Counted from the stretch's first letter, positions 52,684 to 62,344 are shown. The stretch: 64,000 nt of DNA from Bacillus sp. UNC41MFS5 (GCF_000686805.1 NZ_KK366017.1:1223183-1287182); one strand, 5' to 3'. The notes: a model not told the origin generated them from the sequence alone. Numbers and translations are program-made.

Positions 52684-53725
52684 AGCTATGGGGTTAGCGC
52701 TCCCAAAGGAGTTTCTCGATTTTAGCGCAAATATCAATCCACTTGGTTCACCAACTGCACTGAAGGAAAAGTGGGTAGATTTTTTTCAAGAAATTCATGT
52801 GTACCCGGATCCATTTGCCACAAAGCTTACGAACATGATTTCAAAAGCAGAACAGACCGAGAGTAATTCTATTATAATTGGCAATGGCGGAGCAGAACTG
52901 ATTACACTGCTTGGACGAATGCTTGCTCGCAAAAGAGTCCTCATCGTCGAGCCGACTTTTTCAGAATATGAAGAAGTATGTCGGGCCAATCAATGTGAAA
53001 TTGTCTATCATCAATTAATGGAGCCAGACTTTACCTTGAATCTAACCGATTTACGATCTAGTCTAGTAGAAGTGGATGCTTTGTTTTTGTGTAACCCTAA
53101 TAATCCAACCGGCATTCACTATCCTCCGTCAACGATAATCTCAATCGTAGAAGAGTGTGAAAAACGAGATTGTCTCGTCATCTTAGATGAAGCATTTTTT
53201 GATTTTTTAATCGAATATGAATCATTTGTTCCATACATAAACAGGTTTTCAAATTTAATCATTATTCGTTCGCTGACAAAGATGTTTGCGATACCAGGAA
53301 TTCGCTTAGGGTATTTAGTCGCTCAACCAGCGCTGGTCTCAGAACTGAGCAAGCAGCAATCCCATTGGAACACCAATACCATTGCGTTACTAGCAGGGGA
53401 GCTTTGTCTTCAAAACGATGCTTTTATTAAAAAGACACAGGAATTTATTGGTCGTGAGCGAAAGAGGCTATTTGCTTTTTTTTATCAAAATAACTATATT
53501 GCTTCGTCATCCCACGTAAATTTTTATTTACTACAGGATTCGCTTTTACAGGATCAGTTCTCATTATTTGAGTTTCTTCTTCATCAGGGCATCATCCCAC
53601 GGCATACATTTAATTTCCCAGGTTTGGAGGGAAGATGGCTGCGTTTTGCGATAAAAGGTTATGAAGAAAATAATCGATTAATGGAGGTGTTAGCTCAATG
53701 GCGGCATCAACACTCATCTTCATAA
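52640..53725 (+). CDS. cobD: L-threonine-O-3-phosphate decarboxylase (PLP aminotransferase fold)
   Basis: 361 aa. The beginning HGSNPQYLYKAMGL... FLDFSANINPLGSP is typical of CobD, and the PLP Lys lies in IIRSLTKMFAIPGIRLGY. It decarboxylates threonine phosphate to the aminopropanol phosphate linker. TTG 52640 follows GGGGGAATT, 44 bases inside cbiB. A histidinol-phosphate aminotransferase is the alternative, disfavoured by context. Confidence 0.92.
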   Translation: MIWPSHGSNPQYLYKAMGLALPKEFLDFSANINPLGSPTALKEKWVDFFQEIHVYPDPFATKLTNMISKAEQTESNSIIIGNGGAELITLLGRMLARKRVLIVEPTFSEYEEVCRANQCEIVYHQLMEPDFTLNLTDLRSSLVEVDALFLCNPNNPTGIHYPPSTIISIVEECEKRDCLVILDEAFFDFLIEYESFVPYINRFSNLIIIRSLTKMFAIPGIRLGYLVAQPALVSELSKQQSHWNTNTIALLAGELCLQNDAFIKKTQEFIGRERKRLFAFFYQNNYIASSSHVNFYLLQDSLLQDQFSLFEFLLHQGIIPRHTFNFPGLEGRWLRFAIKGYEENNRLMEVLAQWRHQHSSS

Positions 53726-54270
53726 CGGGTGGTGTGAGAAGCGGGAAGAGCAGTTTTGCGGAGAGAAAAGCAATAGAAATCGCAAGTAATTCTGGAGGTC
53801 GACTTAACTATCTGGCTACGGGTGTTGCTTCTGATTCAGAAATGCAGGAACGAATTGAAAAACACCAACAGGGTCGCTTAGCAGGGGCCTGTCAGTGGAA
53901 AACATATGAACAGTCCGTTCAAATAGGGAAGATGGCGGATGAATTTAATGCCGAAGATGTGGTTTTACTAGATTGTCTCACCACACTATTAAATAATGAA
54001 CTTTTCTCTACTGAGCAAAAATGGGATGAACGGTTTTTAACCACCGTTAAAGATACTATTCTCACTGGGATTACTTCTATAAAGGAACGTGCCGGAACCA
54101 TGTTAATCGTGAGTAATGAGGTTTTAAATGAATCCTTACTTGGCGAAGAAATGGTGTTTACATATGGCCGTTTACTTGGACAAATCCATCAGTACTTAGT
54201 CAGGGAGGCGGACCAAGTGTTCTTAGTGGAAGCAGGGATTCCAATCGTCAGGAAAGGAGCTATATTATGA
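53698..54270 (+). CDS. cobU: Adenosylcobinamide kinase/guanylyltransferase
   Basis: 190 aa, full length. P-loop GGVRSGKSSFAE (about 9-20), YLATG, the His in RIEKHQQGR as guanylation site, and SNEVLNESLLGEE where the usual SNEVGMG appears altered. Overlaps cobD by 28 bases and cobQ by 4 (ATGA). Phosphorylates and activates cobinamide with GTP. Confidence 0.92.
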   Translation: MAASTLIFITGGVRSGKSSFAERKAIEIASNSGGRLNYLATGVASDSEMQERIEKHQQGRLAGACQWKTYEQSVQIGKMADEFNAEDVVLLDCLTTLLNNELFSTEQKWDERFLTTVKDTILTGITSIKERAGTMLIVSNEVLNESLLGEEMVFTYGRLLGQIHQYLVREADQVFLVEAGIPIVRKGAIL

Positions 54271-55772
54271 AAGGAATCATGATTCAAGGGACAGCTTCAG
54301 ATGTGGGCAAAAGTCTAATCGTAACAGCCCTGTGCCGAATCCTTTCCAACGAGGGAGTAAGGGTCACCCCGTTTAAATCGCAGAACATGTCCAATAACTC
54401 TTACGTGACAAGAGACGGAAAGGAGATTGGCAGAGCACAAGGAATTCAGGCAGAGGCTGCTAGAGTAGAGCCTACGGTCTGGATGAATCCAATTCTATTA
54501 AAGCCCCGTTCCGCACAGGACGCTGAAATTGTTTATCTAGGGAAAGCGATCGATACCCTTTCAGGGTGCGGGTATCGGGATCACTTTTATGAAAAGGGAT
54601 TAGCAGTGATTAAGAAATCACTACAGCATCTTGCAGATAAATATGAAGTAGTGGTAATCGAGGGAGCAGGCAGCCCAGTTGAAATTAATTTAAAGGATCG
54701 CGAACTTGTTAATATGAAGGTGGCCGAATTGGCGGATATACCAGTTGTCTTGGTTGCTGATATTGATCGTGGCGGCGTGTTTGCCAGTATTGTCGGCACG
54801 CTTGATTTACTGGAGCCTAACGAAAGGCAAAGAGTAGTCGGTGTGATAATTAATAAATTTCGCGGCGATCTTAGCTTATTTGAGGATGGCGTTCAGTGGC
54901 TCGAAGAGAAAACAGGTGTGCCTGTATTAGGTGTATTGCCGTTTGTGGAAAATCATATGATCGATGGCGAGGACTCATTATCGATCATGACCCAATTTGC
55001 CTCTCCGAAAAAAAGGACACTAGATATTGCTGTCATCCACCTCCCGTTTATTTCAAATTATAGTGACTTGGAGCCATTCTTATTTGAAGAAGATGTGACA
55101 ATCCGCTGGGTCAAACATGCAAGTGAATTCGGACAACCGGATGCAATTATCATACCTGGTACAAAAAGTACCATCAGTGACCTGCAAAATATACGAGAAA
55201 ACCAGTTAGATATTTTAATCAAAAAACATGTGGCAAATGGCGGTTTTATTGTAGGAATCTGTGGTGGGTACCAAATTCTCGGCGAAGAATTGATTGATAA
55301 AGCAGGCAGAGACACAAACATACCGAACTACAATGTTAAAGGATTAAGAATAATCCCAGCGATTACTACTTTTTATCAAGAGAAGGAAACGCATCGTGTC
55401 AATGCTCAGTATCACCAAGCTACTGGATTGCCTGCAAATCAACGGCTAGAGGGCTATGAAATCCATCTAGGAAAGACTAACTTCTCTAATGAGGCCATAC
55501 CGTTTTTAACCTTAGCCAATGGAGAAGAAGATGGTTATTTTGGAAATGACGGTCAAATCATTGGCACATATCTTCATCATCTTTTTCATAATGATGAGTG
55601 GAGGAATCAATGGTTAAATATGATTCGGAAAAACAATGGGCTACCGATCCAAGGAATCCAATCGATAAGCGAGTTTAAAGATAAAAGATTTGATTTTTTA
55701 GCAAATGAGATGAAAAGTCACATAAAATGGGATCTAATGGAAAAGCTCATCCATCAATGGGGTTCAAAATGA
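54267..55772 (+). CDS. cobQ: Cobyric acid synthase
   Basis: 501 aa. N-terminal P-loop-like GTASDVGKSLIVTALCRIL and C-terminal glutamine amidotransferase domain with IVGICGGYQILG (Cys) and a late His in YLHHLF. Amidates four side chains of adenosylcobyrinic acid diamide. Its presence with CbiZ indicates the operon can rework incomplete corrinoids. ATGA overlap at both ends. Confidence 0.95.
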   Translation: MKGIMIQGTASDVGKSLIVTALCRILSNEGVRVTPFKSQNMSNNSYVTRDGKEIGRAQGIQAEAARVEPTVWMNPILLKPRSAQDAEIVYLGKAIDTLSGCGYRDHFYEKGLAVIKKSLQHLADKYEVVVIEGAGSPVEINLKDRELVNMKVAELADIPVVLVADIDRGGVFASIVGTLDLLEPNERQRVVGVIINKFRGDLSLFEDGVQWLEEKTGVPVLGVLPFVENHMIDGEDSLSIMTQFASPKKRTLDIAVIHLPFISNYSDLEPFLFEEDVTIRWVKHASEFGQPDAIIIPGTKSTISDLQNIRENQLDILIKKHVANGGFIVGICGGYQILGEELIDKAGRDTNIPNYNVKGLRIIPAITTFYQEKETHRVNAQYHQATGLPANQRLEGYEIHLGKTNFSNEAIPFLTLANGEEDGYFGNDGQIIGTYLHHLFHNDEWRNQWLNMIRKNNGLPIQGIQSISEFKDKRFDFLANEMKSHIKWDLMEKLIHQWGSK

Positions 55773-56560
55773 TGAAGTTCTGGAAAGGTTTTTTAATAGA
55801 TCTTCAATTTTTTACGGCCATCCCAATCAGATTAGAATTGCCAATGGACCAGGAACATCTTAAAAAGGCAGTGCAAGCATTCCCGTTAGTAGGATTAATG
55901 CAAGGGATTATTTATTCAGTGGTTTTATATCTTTGTTTGGAATTTACTCCTTTTAGCCATCTTGCTTCAGCCTTCTTGCTATGGCTGGCAACAATTCTCT
56001 TGACGGGAGGAATCCATCTCGATGGCTGGATGGATGCGAGTGATGCATTTTTTTCCTATCAAGATCAGGGGAAAAGGCTTGAAATCATGAAGGACCCTAG
56101 AACAGGTGCTTTTGGCGTTCTGTCTATTTTGATTTTATTAAGCTGTCGATTTCTATTTATTTATGAAAGTATAGCGAATGTAGAAAACGTACTATATATC
56201 ATGATTGCACTAATTCCGTTTTTAAGTAAAAATGTCATGGGAGTTCTGTTGTTAACAGTAAGGGCCGCCAAAAATGAGGGACTCGGCACATTGTTCCAAA
56301 ATGCGGCGAAACCGCAGTCTCTTTGGCCGTATCCGATTTACTTAGTCTGTCTACTTATTTTAATTAGTTTTTTAAATAAGGAATTATTCATAATAGGTTT
56401 ATTAATTCTGATTGCAGCCTGCTGTATATTTCTGTTTCGTCGGAAAGCTATGAACTGGTTTGGCGGTATTACCGGGGATGTCTTAGGGGGTGCTGTGGAA
56501 GGGACTGAGTTACTACTGTGGATGACCGTGTGGTTATTGCATTATTCCGTCATGGTGTAA
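55769..56560 (+). CDS. cobS: Cobalamin synthase (adenosylcobinamide-GDP ribazoletransferase)
   Basis: 263 aa membrane protein: FLIDLQFFTAIPI, ILLTGGIHLDGWMDASDAFF with the acidic metal site, and DPRTGAFGVL. Joins adenosylcobinamide-GDP and alpha-ribazole (phosphate). ATG 55769 overlaps the cobQ stop as ATGA and follows GGGG; the frame extends to 55727 inside cobQ. Confidence 0.94.
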   Translation: MMKFWKGFLIDLQFFTAIPIRLELPMDQEHLKKAVQAFPLVGLMQGIIYSVVLYLCLEFTPFSHLASAFLLWLATILLTGGIHLDGWMDASDAFFSYQDQGKRLEIMKDPRTGAFGVLSILILLSCRFLFIYESIANVENVLYIMIALIPFLSKNVMGVLLLTVRAAKNEGLGTLFQNAAKPQSLWPYPIYLVCLLILISFLNKELFIIGLLILIAACCIFLFRRKAMNWFGGITGDVLGGAVEGTELLLWMTVWLLHYSVMV

Positions 56561-57129
56561 CCGAAGAAAATAAACGGAAAGCCTATTTGGGCTGGAATGA
56601 TTCCCCCTTATCTCCTGAAACAAAGGATCTGGTCATTTCAAAAAGTTATGAGCATTATTATTCTAGTGATTTGCAAAGATGTGTTCTAACAGGAGAAAGA
56701 TTATTTTCAAATGCTAGTATAAAGCTTGTCAAAGAATTACGAGAAATGAATTTCGGGCAATGGGAAGGGAAAACGTACGAAGAGTTAAAAGAAAATGTTC
56801 ATTATCGCAACTGGCTGAAAGCTCCTACTATACATCTTCCGCCGGAAGGAGAATCATATCATGAATTCACCAGGAGGGTTGATTCTGGCTGGACTAAAAT
56901 TACCGACGAGCTTCTTACGTCAAACTTTAAGAGCTGTGCGGTAATTACTCATGGCGGAGTGATCCGCTATCTGTTATCAAGGTATGCACCGGCCAAAAAA
57001 GAATTTTGGGCGTGGCAAGTAAATCATGATCAAGGGTACGAACTCATTTTTGAAAGAGAATCACTAAGGAGAGGTGAACGATGCATTTTATTATTGGAGG
57101 TGCCTTTAACGGCAAAAGGGCATGGGTAA
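56518..57129 (+). CDS. cobC: Alpha-ribazole phosphatase-like histidine phosphatase
   Basis: 203 aa. RHG motif ALFRHGVTE (His12), Arg in SSDLQRC, Glu in MNFGQWEGKTYEE and final His in VITHGGVIRYL. Removes the phosphate from alpha-ribazole phosphate or adenosylcobalamin phosphate. GTG 56518 overlaps cobS by 43 bases, with no strong ribosome site. Confidence 0.9.
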   Translation: MDDRVVIALFRHGVTEENKRKAYLGWNDSPLSPETKDLVISKSYEHYYSSDLQRCVLTGERLFSNASIKLVKELREMNFGQWEGKTYEELKENVHYRNWLKAPTIHLPPEGESYHEFTRRVDSGWTKITDELLTSNFKSCAVITHGGVIRYLLSRYAPAKKEFWAWQVNHDQGYELIFERESLRRGERCILLLEVPLTAKGHG

Positions 57130-57515
57130 AGAATACCTATAGCCGTTTCGAGAATAAACATTGGGTTTCAGCTTACGATGGCCACTCTCTCCCGATAAAT
57201 CTAATTGATTTCGACCAGGGCGTGGTGATACTTGAAGGAGTAGAAATTTGGCTGAAAGATTTAACAGTGACATTCGATGCCGATAAGTGTCGGGAGATCT
57301 GGGCAAATTGTTTAGAGGAATGGAACACTTGGGAAAATACAGCCGAACATCGCAAATTAATTGTGATTGGAACTGATATAACCAAAGGAATTGTTCCAAT
57401 GGAGGTAGAAAATAGACGATGGCGGGATGTAACCGGTTGGGCATATCAAGATATCGCCTCCAAAGCAGAAAAAGTTGACGTCATATGGTACGGATTAAAC
57501 CAAACTTTAAAGTAA
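57081..57515 (+). CDS. Short CobU-like protein (degenerate adenosylcobinamide kinase paralogue)
   Basis: 144 aa. The P-loop position reads IIGGAFNGKRAWV, with Arg in place of the Ser/Thr after GK. VVILEGVEIWL and KGIVPMEVENRRWRDVTGWA correspond to the CobU GIVPxxxxxRxFRDxxG block; WYGLNQTLK matches the CobU C-terminus. Roughly 45 residues of the central CobU region are missing. AAGGAGAGG precedes ATG 57081. Whether it is an enzyme, a regulator or a decaying duplicate is open. Confidence 0.8.
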   Translation: MHFIIGGAFNGKRAWVKNTYSRFENKHWVSAYDGHSLPINLIDFDQGVVILEGVEIWLKDLTVTFDADKCREIWANCLEEWNTWENTAEHRKLIVIGTDITKGIVPMEVENRRWRDVTGWAYQDIASKAEKVDVIWYGLNQTLK

Positions 57516-57529
57516 AGGGGAATATGACA

Positions 57530-58114
57530 ATGAGAATTTACACAAGAACAGGTGACAAAGGAAAAACAAGCATCATCGGTGGACGGGTAGATAAAGATGA
57601 CACCCGTGTTGAAGCATACGGTACCGTGGACGAAGTCAATTGCTTTGTCGGTCAGGCCATTCAAGAACTGGACCCAAATCTATTTAAGGACGTGCTGGCA
57701 GATCTTGAAAAAATCCAACATGAATTATTTGATTGTGGCGGGGACCTTGCAAATGTGACGGCAAAGCGGGAATTAAAACTTCACCAAGAATCGATTGATT
57801 ATCTTGAAAAGAAAATCGATGAGTACATTGAAGAAGCGCCTGAGTTAGAGCGATTTATTTTACCAGGAGGAACCAAACCATCAGCTTCCATTCATATCGC
57901 TAGAACAGTGACAAGACGAGCAGAACGATTAGTTGTTAAGTTAGTAAAAGCTGATCCGAAAACATCTGAAATAGCCTTGATGTACCTTAACCGACTGTCA
58001 GATTATTTCTTTGCACTGGCAAGAGTGATTAACTTCCGCTTACAGGTCAGCGATGTAGAATATGTTCGCAGTGCGAATGTGTTCAGGGATGGGAAGCGTA
58101 AGGAGGAAAAGTAA
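57530..58114 (+). CDS. Cob(I)alamin adenosyltransferase, PduO type
   Basis: 194 aa. RIYTRTGDKGKTSIIGG at the N-terminus binds ATP; FILPGGTKPSASIHIARTVTRRAER holds the catalytic Arg/Glu residues. Transfers the adenosyl group to cob(I)alamin or cobinamide. ATG 57530 is 9 bases after AAAGGGG; ATG 57524 is too close. Confidence 0.94.
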   Translation: MRIYTRTGDKGKTSIIGGRVDKDDTRVEAYGTVDEVNCFVGQAIQELDPNLFKDVLADLEKIQHELFDCGGDLANVTAKRELKLHQESIDYLEKKIDEYIEEAPELERFILPGGTKPSASIHIARTVTRRAERLVVKLVKADPKTSEIALMYLNRLSDYFFALARVINFRLQVSDVEYVRSANVFRDGKRKEEK

Positions 58115-58606
58115 ATGAAAGGAAAATGGGTTAGTGGACTGGCGATGTTAACGGCACTGTCTGTGGTCGGAGCTATGATAAAGATTCCAGCTATTGTCGG
58201 AAGCGTCGCGTTGGATGCATTCCCTGCACTTTTGGCAGCAGTTTTGTTTGGAGCAGGGGCAGGTGCAATAGTGGGGGCATTTGGGCATCTACTATCGGCA
58301 TTAATCGGTGGGTTCCCATTAGGGCCCATGCACTTTTTAATAGCTGTCGAAATGGCTGTGCTGGTTTGGGTTTTTGGGCGCATGTATAAAAATAATAAAA
58401 TTTTTGCAGGTGTTGTTTTCATCATTGGAAACTCATTGGTTGCCCCGTTACCATTTATTTATTTAATGAATCTAGGATTTTATTTGGGGATTATTCCTTC
58501 CTTACTCATTGGTTCCATCATCAATACAGTCATCGCAATGGTTGCAATTCCACGACTAACTTCTCTCGTAAAACATGGATTACCCAATCGGGATGTCAAA
58601 CAATGA
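58115..58606 (+). CDS. cblT: ECF-type S component, predicted alpha-ribazole transporter
   Basis: 163 aa with five or six helices. VVGAMIKIPAIVGSVALDAF is the S-component opening; FGHLLSALIGGFPLG is a conserved loop. Position between an adenosyltransferase and a PurM-like kinase in a B12 operon matches the known CblT-CblS pair of Firmicutes. It relies on an ECF module encoded elsewhere. Starts right after the preceding stop. Confidence 0.82.
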   Translation: MKGKWVSGLAMLTALSVVGAMIKIPAIVGSVALDAFPALLAAVLFGAGAGAIVGAFGHLLSALIGGFPLGPMHFLIAVEMAVLVWVFGRMYKNNKIFAGVVFIIGNSLVAPLPFIYLMNLGFYLGIIPSLLIGSIINTVIAMVAIPRLTSLVKHGLPNRDVKQ

Positions 58607-59319
58607 GGGATATCGTAACCATTCCTTTTAGCGGTGGGGACTCCCTCATTATTACTTGTGATAATAGCGGAGCCATTGGAATGAAGGAGCAAGACCATGT
58701 TCATGTACCATATGAAATCGTAGCTTATTATGCATTCAGAGTTGCCGCGATGGAATGTATCGCAGCAGGAGGGGAGCCTATTTCAGTACTACTTCATAAC
58801 TTTTGCGGAAATGAACCATGGGATGAGCTAGTTGGAGGGATCGAAAAGGGGCTTTCCGAACTAGAGTTGTCAGGAGTAAGTATTTCTGGAAGTACAGAAA
58901 GTAACTTTCAGCTTCTGCAATCTGCGGTTGGGGTGGTTGTTCTTGGCAAAAAATCACCTGCTAAAATAACCGACCAAACTTTCTCAGAACAATTGAAATT
59001 GGCTGTTGTTGGTTTATCGCTAGTTGGAGATGAAGTGATCGAACAAAAGGATCAGGTTGCACCTCTATCGATATTCAAAGAGGTCAGCAAGATTAAGGAT
59101 ATTATGCTATGGCCGGTTGGTTCTAAAGGGATTCTGTATGAACTCAATCAAATGTTTCCTAATGAAAAGATAACACATGACAGGGTGAGCACTACTGTTG
59201 ATATAATCAAATCAGCTGGCCCATCCACCTGTTTCATGGCGTGTTTTCAACCCGATCAGGAAGAAATCCTCCGAAATATCACGGGGGACTTGTTCCATAC
59301 CTTAGAAATAAAAAAATAG
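58603..59319 (+). CDS. cblS: Predicted alpha-ribazole kinase (PurM/AIR synthase-like)
   Basis: 238 aa with a PurM-type N-terminal half: FSGGDSLIITCDNSGAIGMK, VAAMECIAAGGEPISVLLHN and GVSISGSTESNF. In the known CblS family this fold phosphorylates alpha-ribazole, bypassing CobT. Last gene of the operon; ATGA overlap with cblT. Assignment rests on fold pattern and context. Confidence 0.82.
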   Translation: MRDIVTIPFSGGDSLIITCDNSGAIGMKEQDHVHVPYEIVAYYAFRVAAMECIAAGGEPISVLLHNFCGNEPWDELVGGIEKGLSELELSGVSISGSTESNFQLLQSAVGVVVLGKKSPAKITDQTFSEQLKLAVVGLSLVGDEVIEQKDQVAPLSIFKEVSKIKDIMLWPVGSKGILYELNQMFPNEKITHDRVSTTVDIIKSAGPSTCFMACFQPDQEEILRNITGDLFHTLEIKK

Positions 59320-59343
59320 CACCGACATTGGTGCTATTTTTTA
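59313..59343. terminator. Terminator between cobalamin operon and class A PBP
   Basis: AAAATAGCACC / GGTGCTATTTT perfect 11-bp stem with 6-base loop, flanked by A and T runs. Confidence 0.88.
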
Positions 59344-61437
59344 TTACTGCTGAATTCTTTCAATGAGAGAATTAACTCCCTTGCCAACCTTATATAAAAC
59401 TTGATCCAACTTTTCTTTCCAACCTGGAGCATTTTCTTTGATTGTTTGCCCGATTTTCTGAGCATTTTCATTTAATTCCTTGCTAATTTTCTTCGCCTGT
59501 TCTTTGATATTGACCTTTGAAGTGCTTTTACCTGCGAGTTGATCATTGATCGAAACAACCTCAAAACGCTCTTTAGGAAGATGTTGCACAGATTTCTTCA
59601 TAATCTCCTTAAATATAGGCACCACATTGGCAGAACTTGGACTTGGCAAGTAATGTTCTCGGTCGGTTTGGTCAAACCCTATCCAGATGGCGCCAACCAA
59701 ATTTGGTGTATACCCAACCATCCATTGGTCCTTCGTTCCACTAATATCATTATATGGTAACTGGGTCGACCCCGTTTTTCCAGCAATTTGCACATCAGGA
59801 ATTCGGGCGCGCCTAGCAGTACCTGTTTCAACAACGTTTAAAAGCATTGATGTCATTTCATCCGTGACATCTTCTGATGTAACTTTTGTGGTTTTTGCTT
59901 CATGCTCCGCAATCACATTTCCAGTGGGGCCGACTATCTTAGTAATTAAATGACTGTCTTCCCGCTTTCCGCCATTCGGGAAAGCTGAAAAGGCGTTAGC
60001 CATTTGAAGGGGGGAGACCCCTGTACTCATCCCGCCCAGTGCAATGGCTAGGTTCTTATCTGCTTTTTCCACAGGGATACCGAACTTCTTCAAGGAATCG
60101 ATCCCCTTATTTAAGCCAATCTCATTTAACAACCATACTGCTGGGATATTTAGCGACTTCTCTAGCGCTTTATACATTTCAACTTTTCCTTCATAGGTCT
60201 TTGAAAAATTCTCTGGCTTGTAGTTTCCGAAGTTGGTTGGTTTATCAACAAGTTCAGATGAGTATTTATATCCTTCTTCAAGGGCAGGTGTATAAACGGC
60301 CAGTGGTTTAATAGACGACCCTGGCTGTGCGCGTAATTGAGTTGCTCTGTTAAAGCCTCGGAATATATGCTCACCGCGTCCGCCAACTAGGGCACTCACT
60401 CCGCCTGTAGCAGGATCCATTAGAACAGAGCCACTTTGAACAAGTTTCCCCCCTTTACTACGAGGGAACAAGTAGTCTTCACTATATACTTTTTCAAGTT
60501 CAGATTGAAGATTTTGATCCATCGCGGTGTAGAGTCGATAGCCTCTAGTTAGGATTTCTTCTTGAGTTAAACCATATTTATTAATTGCTTCATTCAGGAC
60601 CGCATCCACATAATATGGATATTTTCTTTCCACATTGCTACCGCCGCCATCCTTAAGGCGGATTTTTTCTTTTTTCGCTTTGTTATATTGCGAACTAGTA
60701 ATCATCCCTAGTTCTTTCATTTTACTTAAAACAGTATTTCTTCTTTTCATGGCTAAATCATAGTTGTTATAGGGATCTAGGTAATTCGGTGAATGTAGCA
60801 ATCCAGCAAGCATAGCCGCTTCACTGACAGTAACATCTTTGATATTTTTATCAAAGTATTTTTTTGATGCATTGCTGATACCCCAGGACCCGCTCCCAAA
60901 ATAAACCTGATTAAGGTACATTTGCAAAATCTCGTTTTTGGAATAAACCTCTTCGATTTTTACCGCTAAAAAAAGTTCCTCCGCTTTTCGCTTATAGGTT
61001 CGTTCCGGTGACAAGAGGGCATTCTTCGTTAACTGCTGGGTTAACGTACTGCCGCCGCCGGTGATCCTGCCCGCAAACAAGTTACTGAAAAAGGCACGAG
61101 CAATCCCCTTAATATCAAAGCCGCCATGCTCATAGAATCGTTCATCTTCGATTGCCACGACGGCATTTGGGACATACTTTGGCAGTTCCTCGATTTTTAT
61201 ACCTTTGGTTCGATTGGTGGCAACATTACTTGCGATTTTCCCTTTTTTATCATAAATAACGGTCGGTTGACTGAGCCCTTGCTTCAGTGATTCTACATTC
61301 GCTCTCATCGCAATCCAGCCAAAGTAGAGAATGGTTGATAAAACAACGACTAGGATTATTAATAATAATATTTGTGTTAAATGTTTATTTTTCCAGAAAC
61401 GAACAATCTTTTCCCAATAAGGATGCAATTTCTCCAT
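59344..61437 (-). CDS. Class A penicillin-binding protein (PbpG/PBP2d-like)
   Basis: Bifunctional peptidoglycan synthase of 697 aa. Short cytoplasmic N-terminus, one membrane helix (about 20-43), GT51 transglycosylase (EDERFYEHGGFD, GGSTLTQQLTKN, KNEILQMYLNQVYFG) and transpeptidase with GSSIKP (SxxK), an SxN-type motif and AGKTGSTQ. Similar in length to B. subtilis PbpG. The C-terminal tail is Lys/Asn-rich. ATG follows AAGGAGATC. Confidence 0.93.
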   Translation of the reverse strand: MEKLHPYWEKIVRFWKNKHLTQILLLIILVVVLSTILYFGWIAMRANVESLKQGLSQPTVIYDKKGKIASNVATNRTKGIKIEELPKYVPNAVVAIEDERFYEHGGFDIKGIARAFFSNLFAGRITGGGSTLTQQLTKNALLSPERTYKRKAEELFLAVKIEEVYSKNEILQMYLNQVYFGSGSWGISNASKKYFDKNIKDVTVSEAAMLAGLLHSPNYLDPYNNYDLAMKRRNTVLSKMKELGMITSSQYNKAKKEKIRLKDGGGSNVERKYPYYVDAVLNEAINKYGLTQEEILTRGYRLYTAMDQNLQSELEKVYSEDYLFPRSKGGKLVQSGSVLMDPATGGVSALVGGRGEHIFRGFNRATQLRAQPGSSIKPLAVYTPALEEGYKYSSELVDKPTNFGNYKPENFSKTYEGKVEMYKALEKSLNIPAVWLLNEIGLNKGIDSLKKFGIPVEKADKNLAIALGGMSTGVSPLQMANAFSAFPNGGKREDSHLITKIVGPTGNVIAEHEAKTTKVTSEDVTDEMTSMLLNVVETGTARRARIPDVQIAGKTGSTQLPYNDISGTKDQWMVGYTPNLVGAIWIGFDQTDREHYLPSPSSANVVPIFKEIMKKSVQHLPKERFEVVSINDQLAGKSTSKVNIKEQAKKISKELNENAQKIGQTIKENAPGWKEKLDQVLYKVGKGVNSLIERIQQ

Positions 61438-61654
61438 GTGATCTCCTTACTTTCAATAAGTAATTTTCAATTCATTATAAATATTATCAATTAAAAAGAC
61501 TAGTAAAAACACATATAGCAAGTAATATTCCCATATGTAACCAAAAAAACTTAAGAGACGTCTAACAGTTGTAAAAAAATATATAAACATTGTAGGGGTA
61601 AACCGAGTTTGCTTCGTCTATTATGATGAAGTGATTGGGAAACAGGAGGAAATT

Positions 61655-62344
61655 ATGATAACAATAAAAAACCTAAGCCATGATTTTGTGATTGGAAAAA
61701 AAGGACGACAAACGATCATTCCAGTACTTAGAGATATTTCTTTTAGTGTTGAGAAGGGTGAAATCGTCACTATTGTTGGTAGAAGCGGGTCTGGAAAATC
61801 GACGCTCCTTAACTTAGTTAGTGGTTTCATTCATCCAAAAGTGGGTGAAATTTGGATTAGCGGGGAAAAAGTTTCAGATTTAAATGAATCAAAATTTGCT
61901 GACTTTCGGATTAATCATCTGGGATTTATTTTTCAGAGCTTTCAATTGATACCGAGCATGACTGCTTTTCAAAATGTGGAATTGCCGTTGATATTAAAAG
62001 GTGTAAATGAAAAGGAAAGAAAAATGCAAACCGAAAGTATGCTTCAAAAAGTGGGATTACTAGATTACCAGGATCATTATCCTGGAGAACTATCTGGCGG
62101 GCAGCAACAGCGGGTAAGTATCGCCCGGGCCTTAATTGTCAATCCCCCGATTATTCTTGCTGATGAACCAACGGGCAGTCTTGATAGTGAAACTGAAGAA
62201 GAGTTATTACTATTTATTAAGGAATTGAATAGGGACTTAGGAATTACGTTTTTAATTATCACCCATGATGATAAGGTAGCCGATATCGGTAACCGTAAAA
62301 TAGAATTAAAAGATGGACGCATTGCCGAGGAGGTGTTGGTATGA
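61655..62344 (+). CDS. ABC transporter ATPase (MacB/LolD type)
   Basis: 229 aa. Walker A GRSGSGKSTLL, Q-loop FIFQSFQLIPSMTAFQNV, signature LSGGQQQRVSIARAL, Walker B ILADEPTGSLDS, typical for MacB-type systems. AGGAGGA precedes ATG 61655. Coupled to the permease by ATGA overlap. Confidence 0.93.
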   Translation: MITIKNLSHDFVIGKKGRQTIIPVLRDISFSVEKGEIVTIVGRSGSGKSTLLNLVSGFIHPKVGEIWISGEKVSDLNESKFADFRINHLGFIFQSFQLIPSMTAFQNVELPLILKGVNEKERKMQTESMLQKVGLLDYQDHYPGELSGGQQQRVSIARALIVNPPIILADEPTGSLDSETEEELLLFIKELNRDLGITFLIITHDDKVADIGNRKIELKDGRIAEEVLV

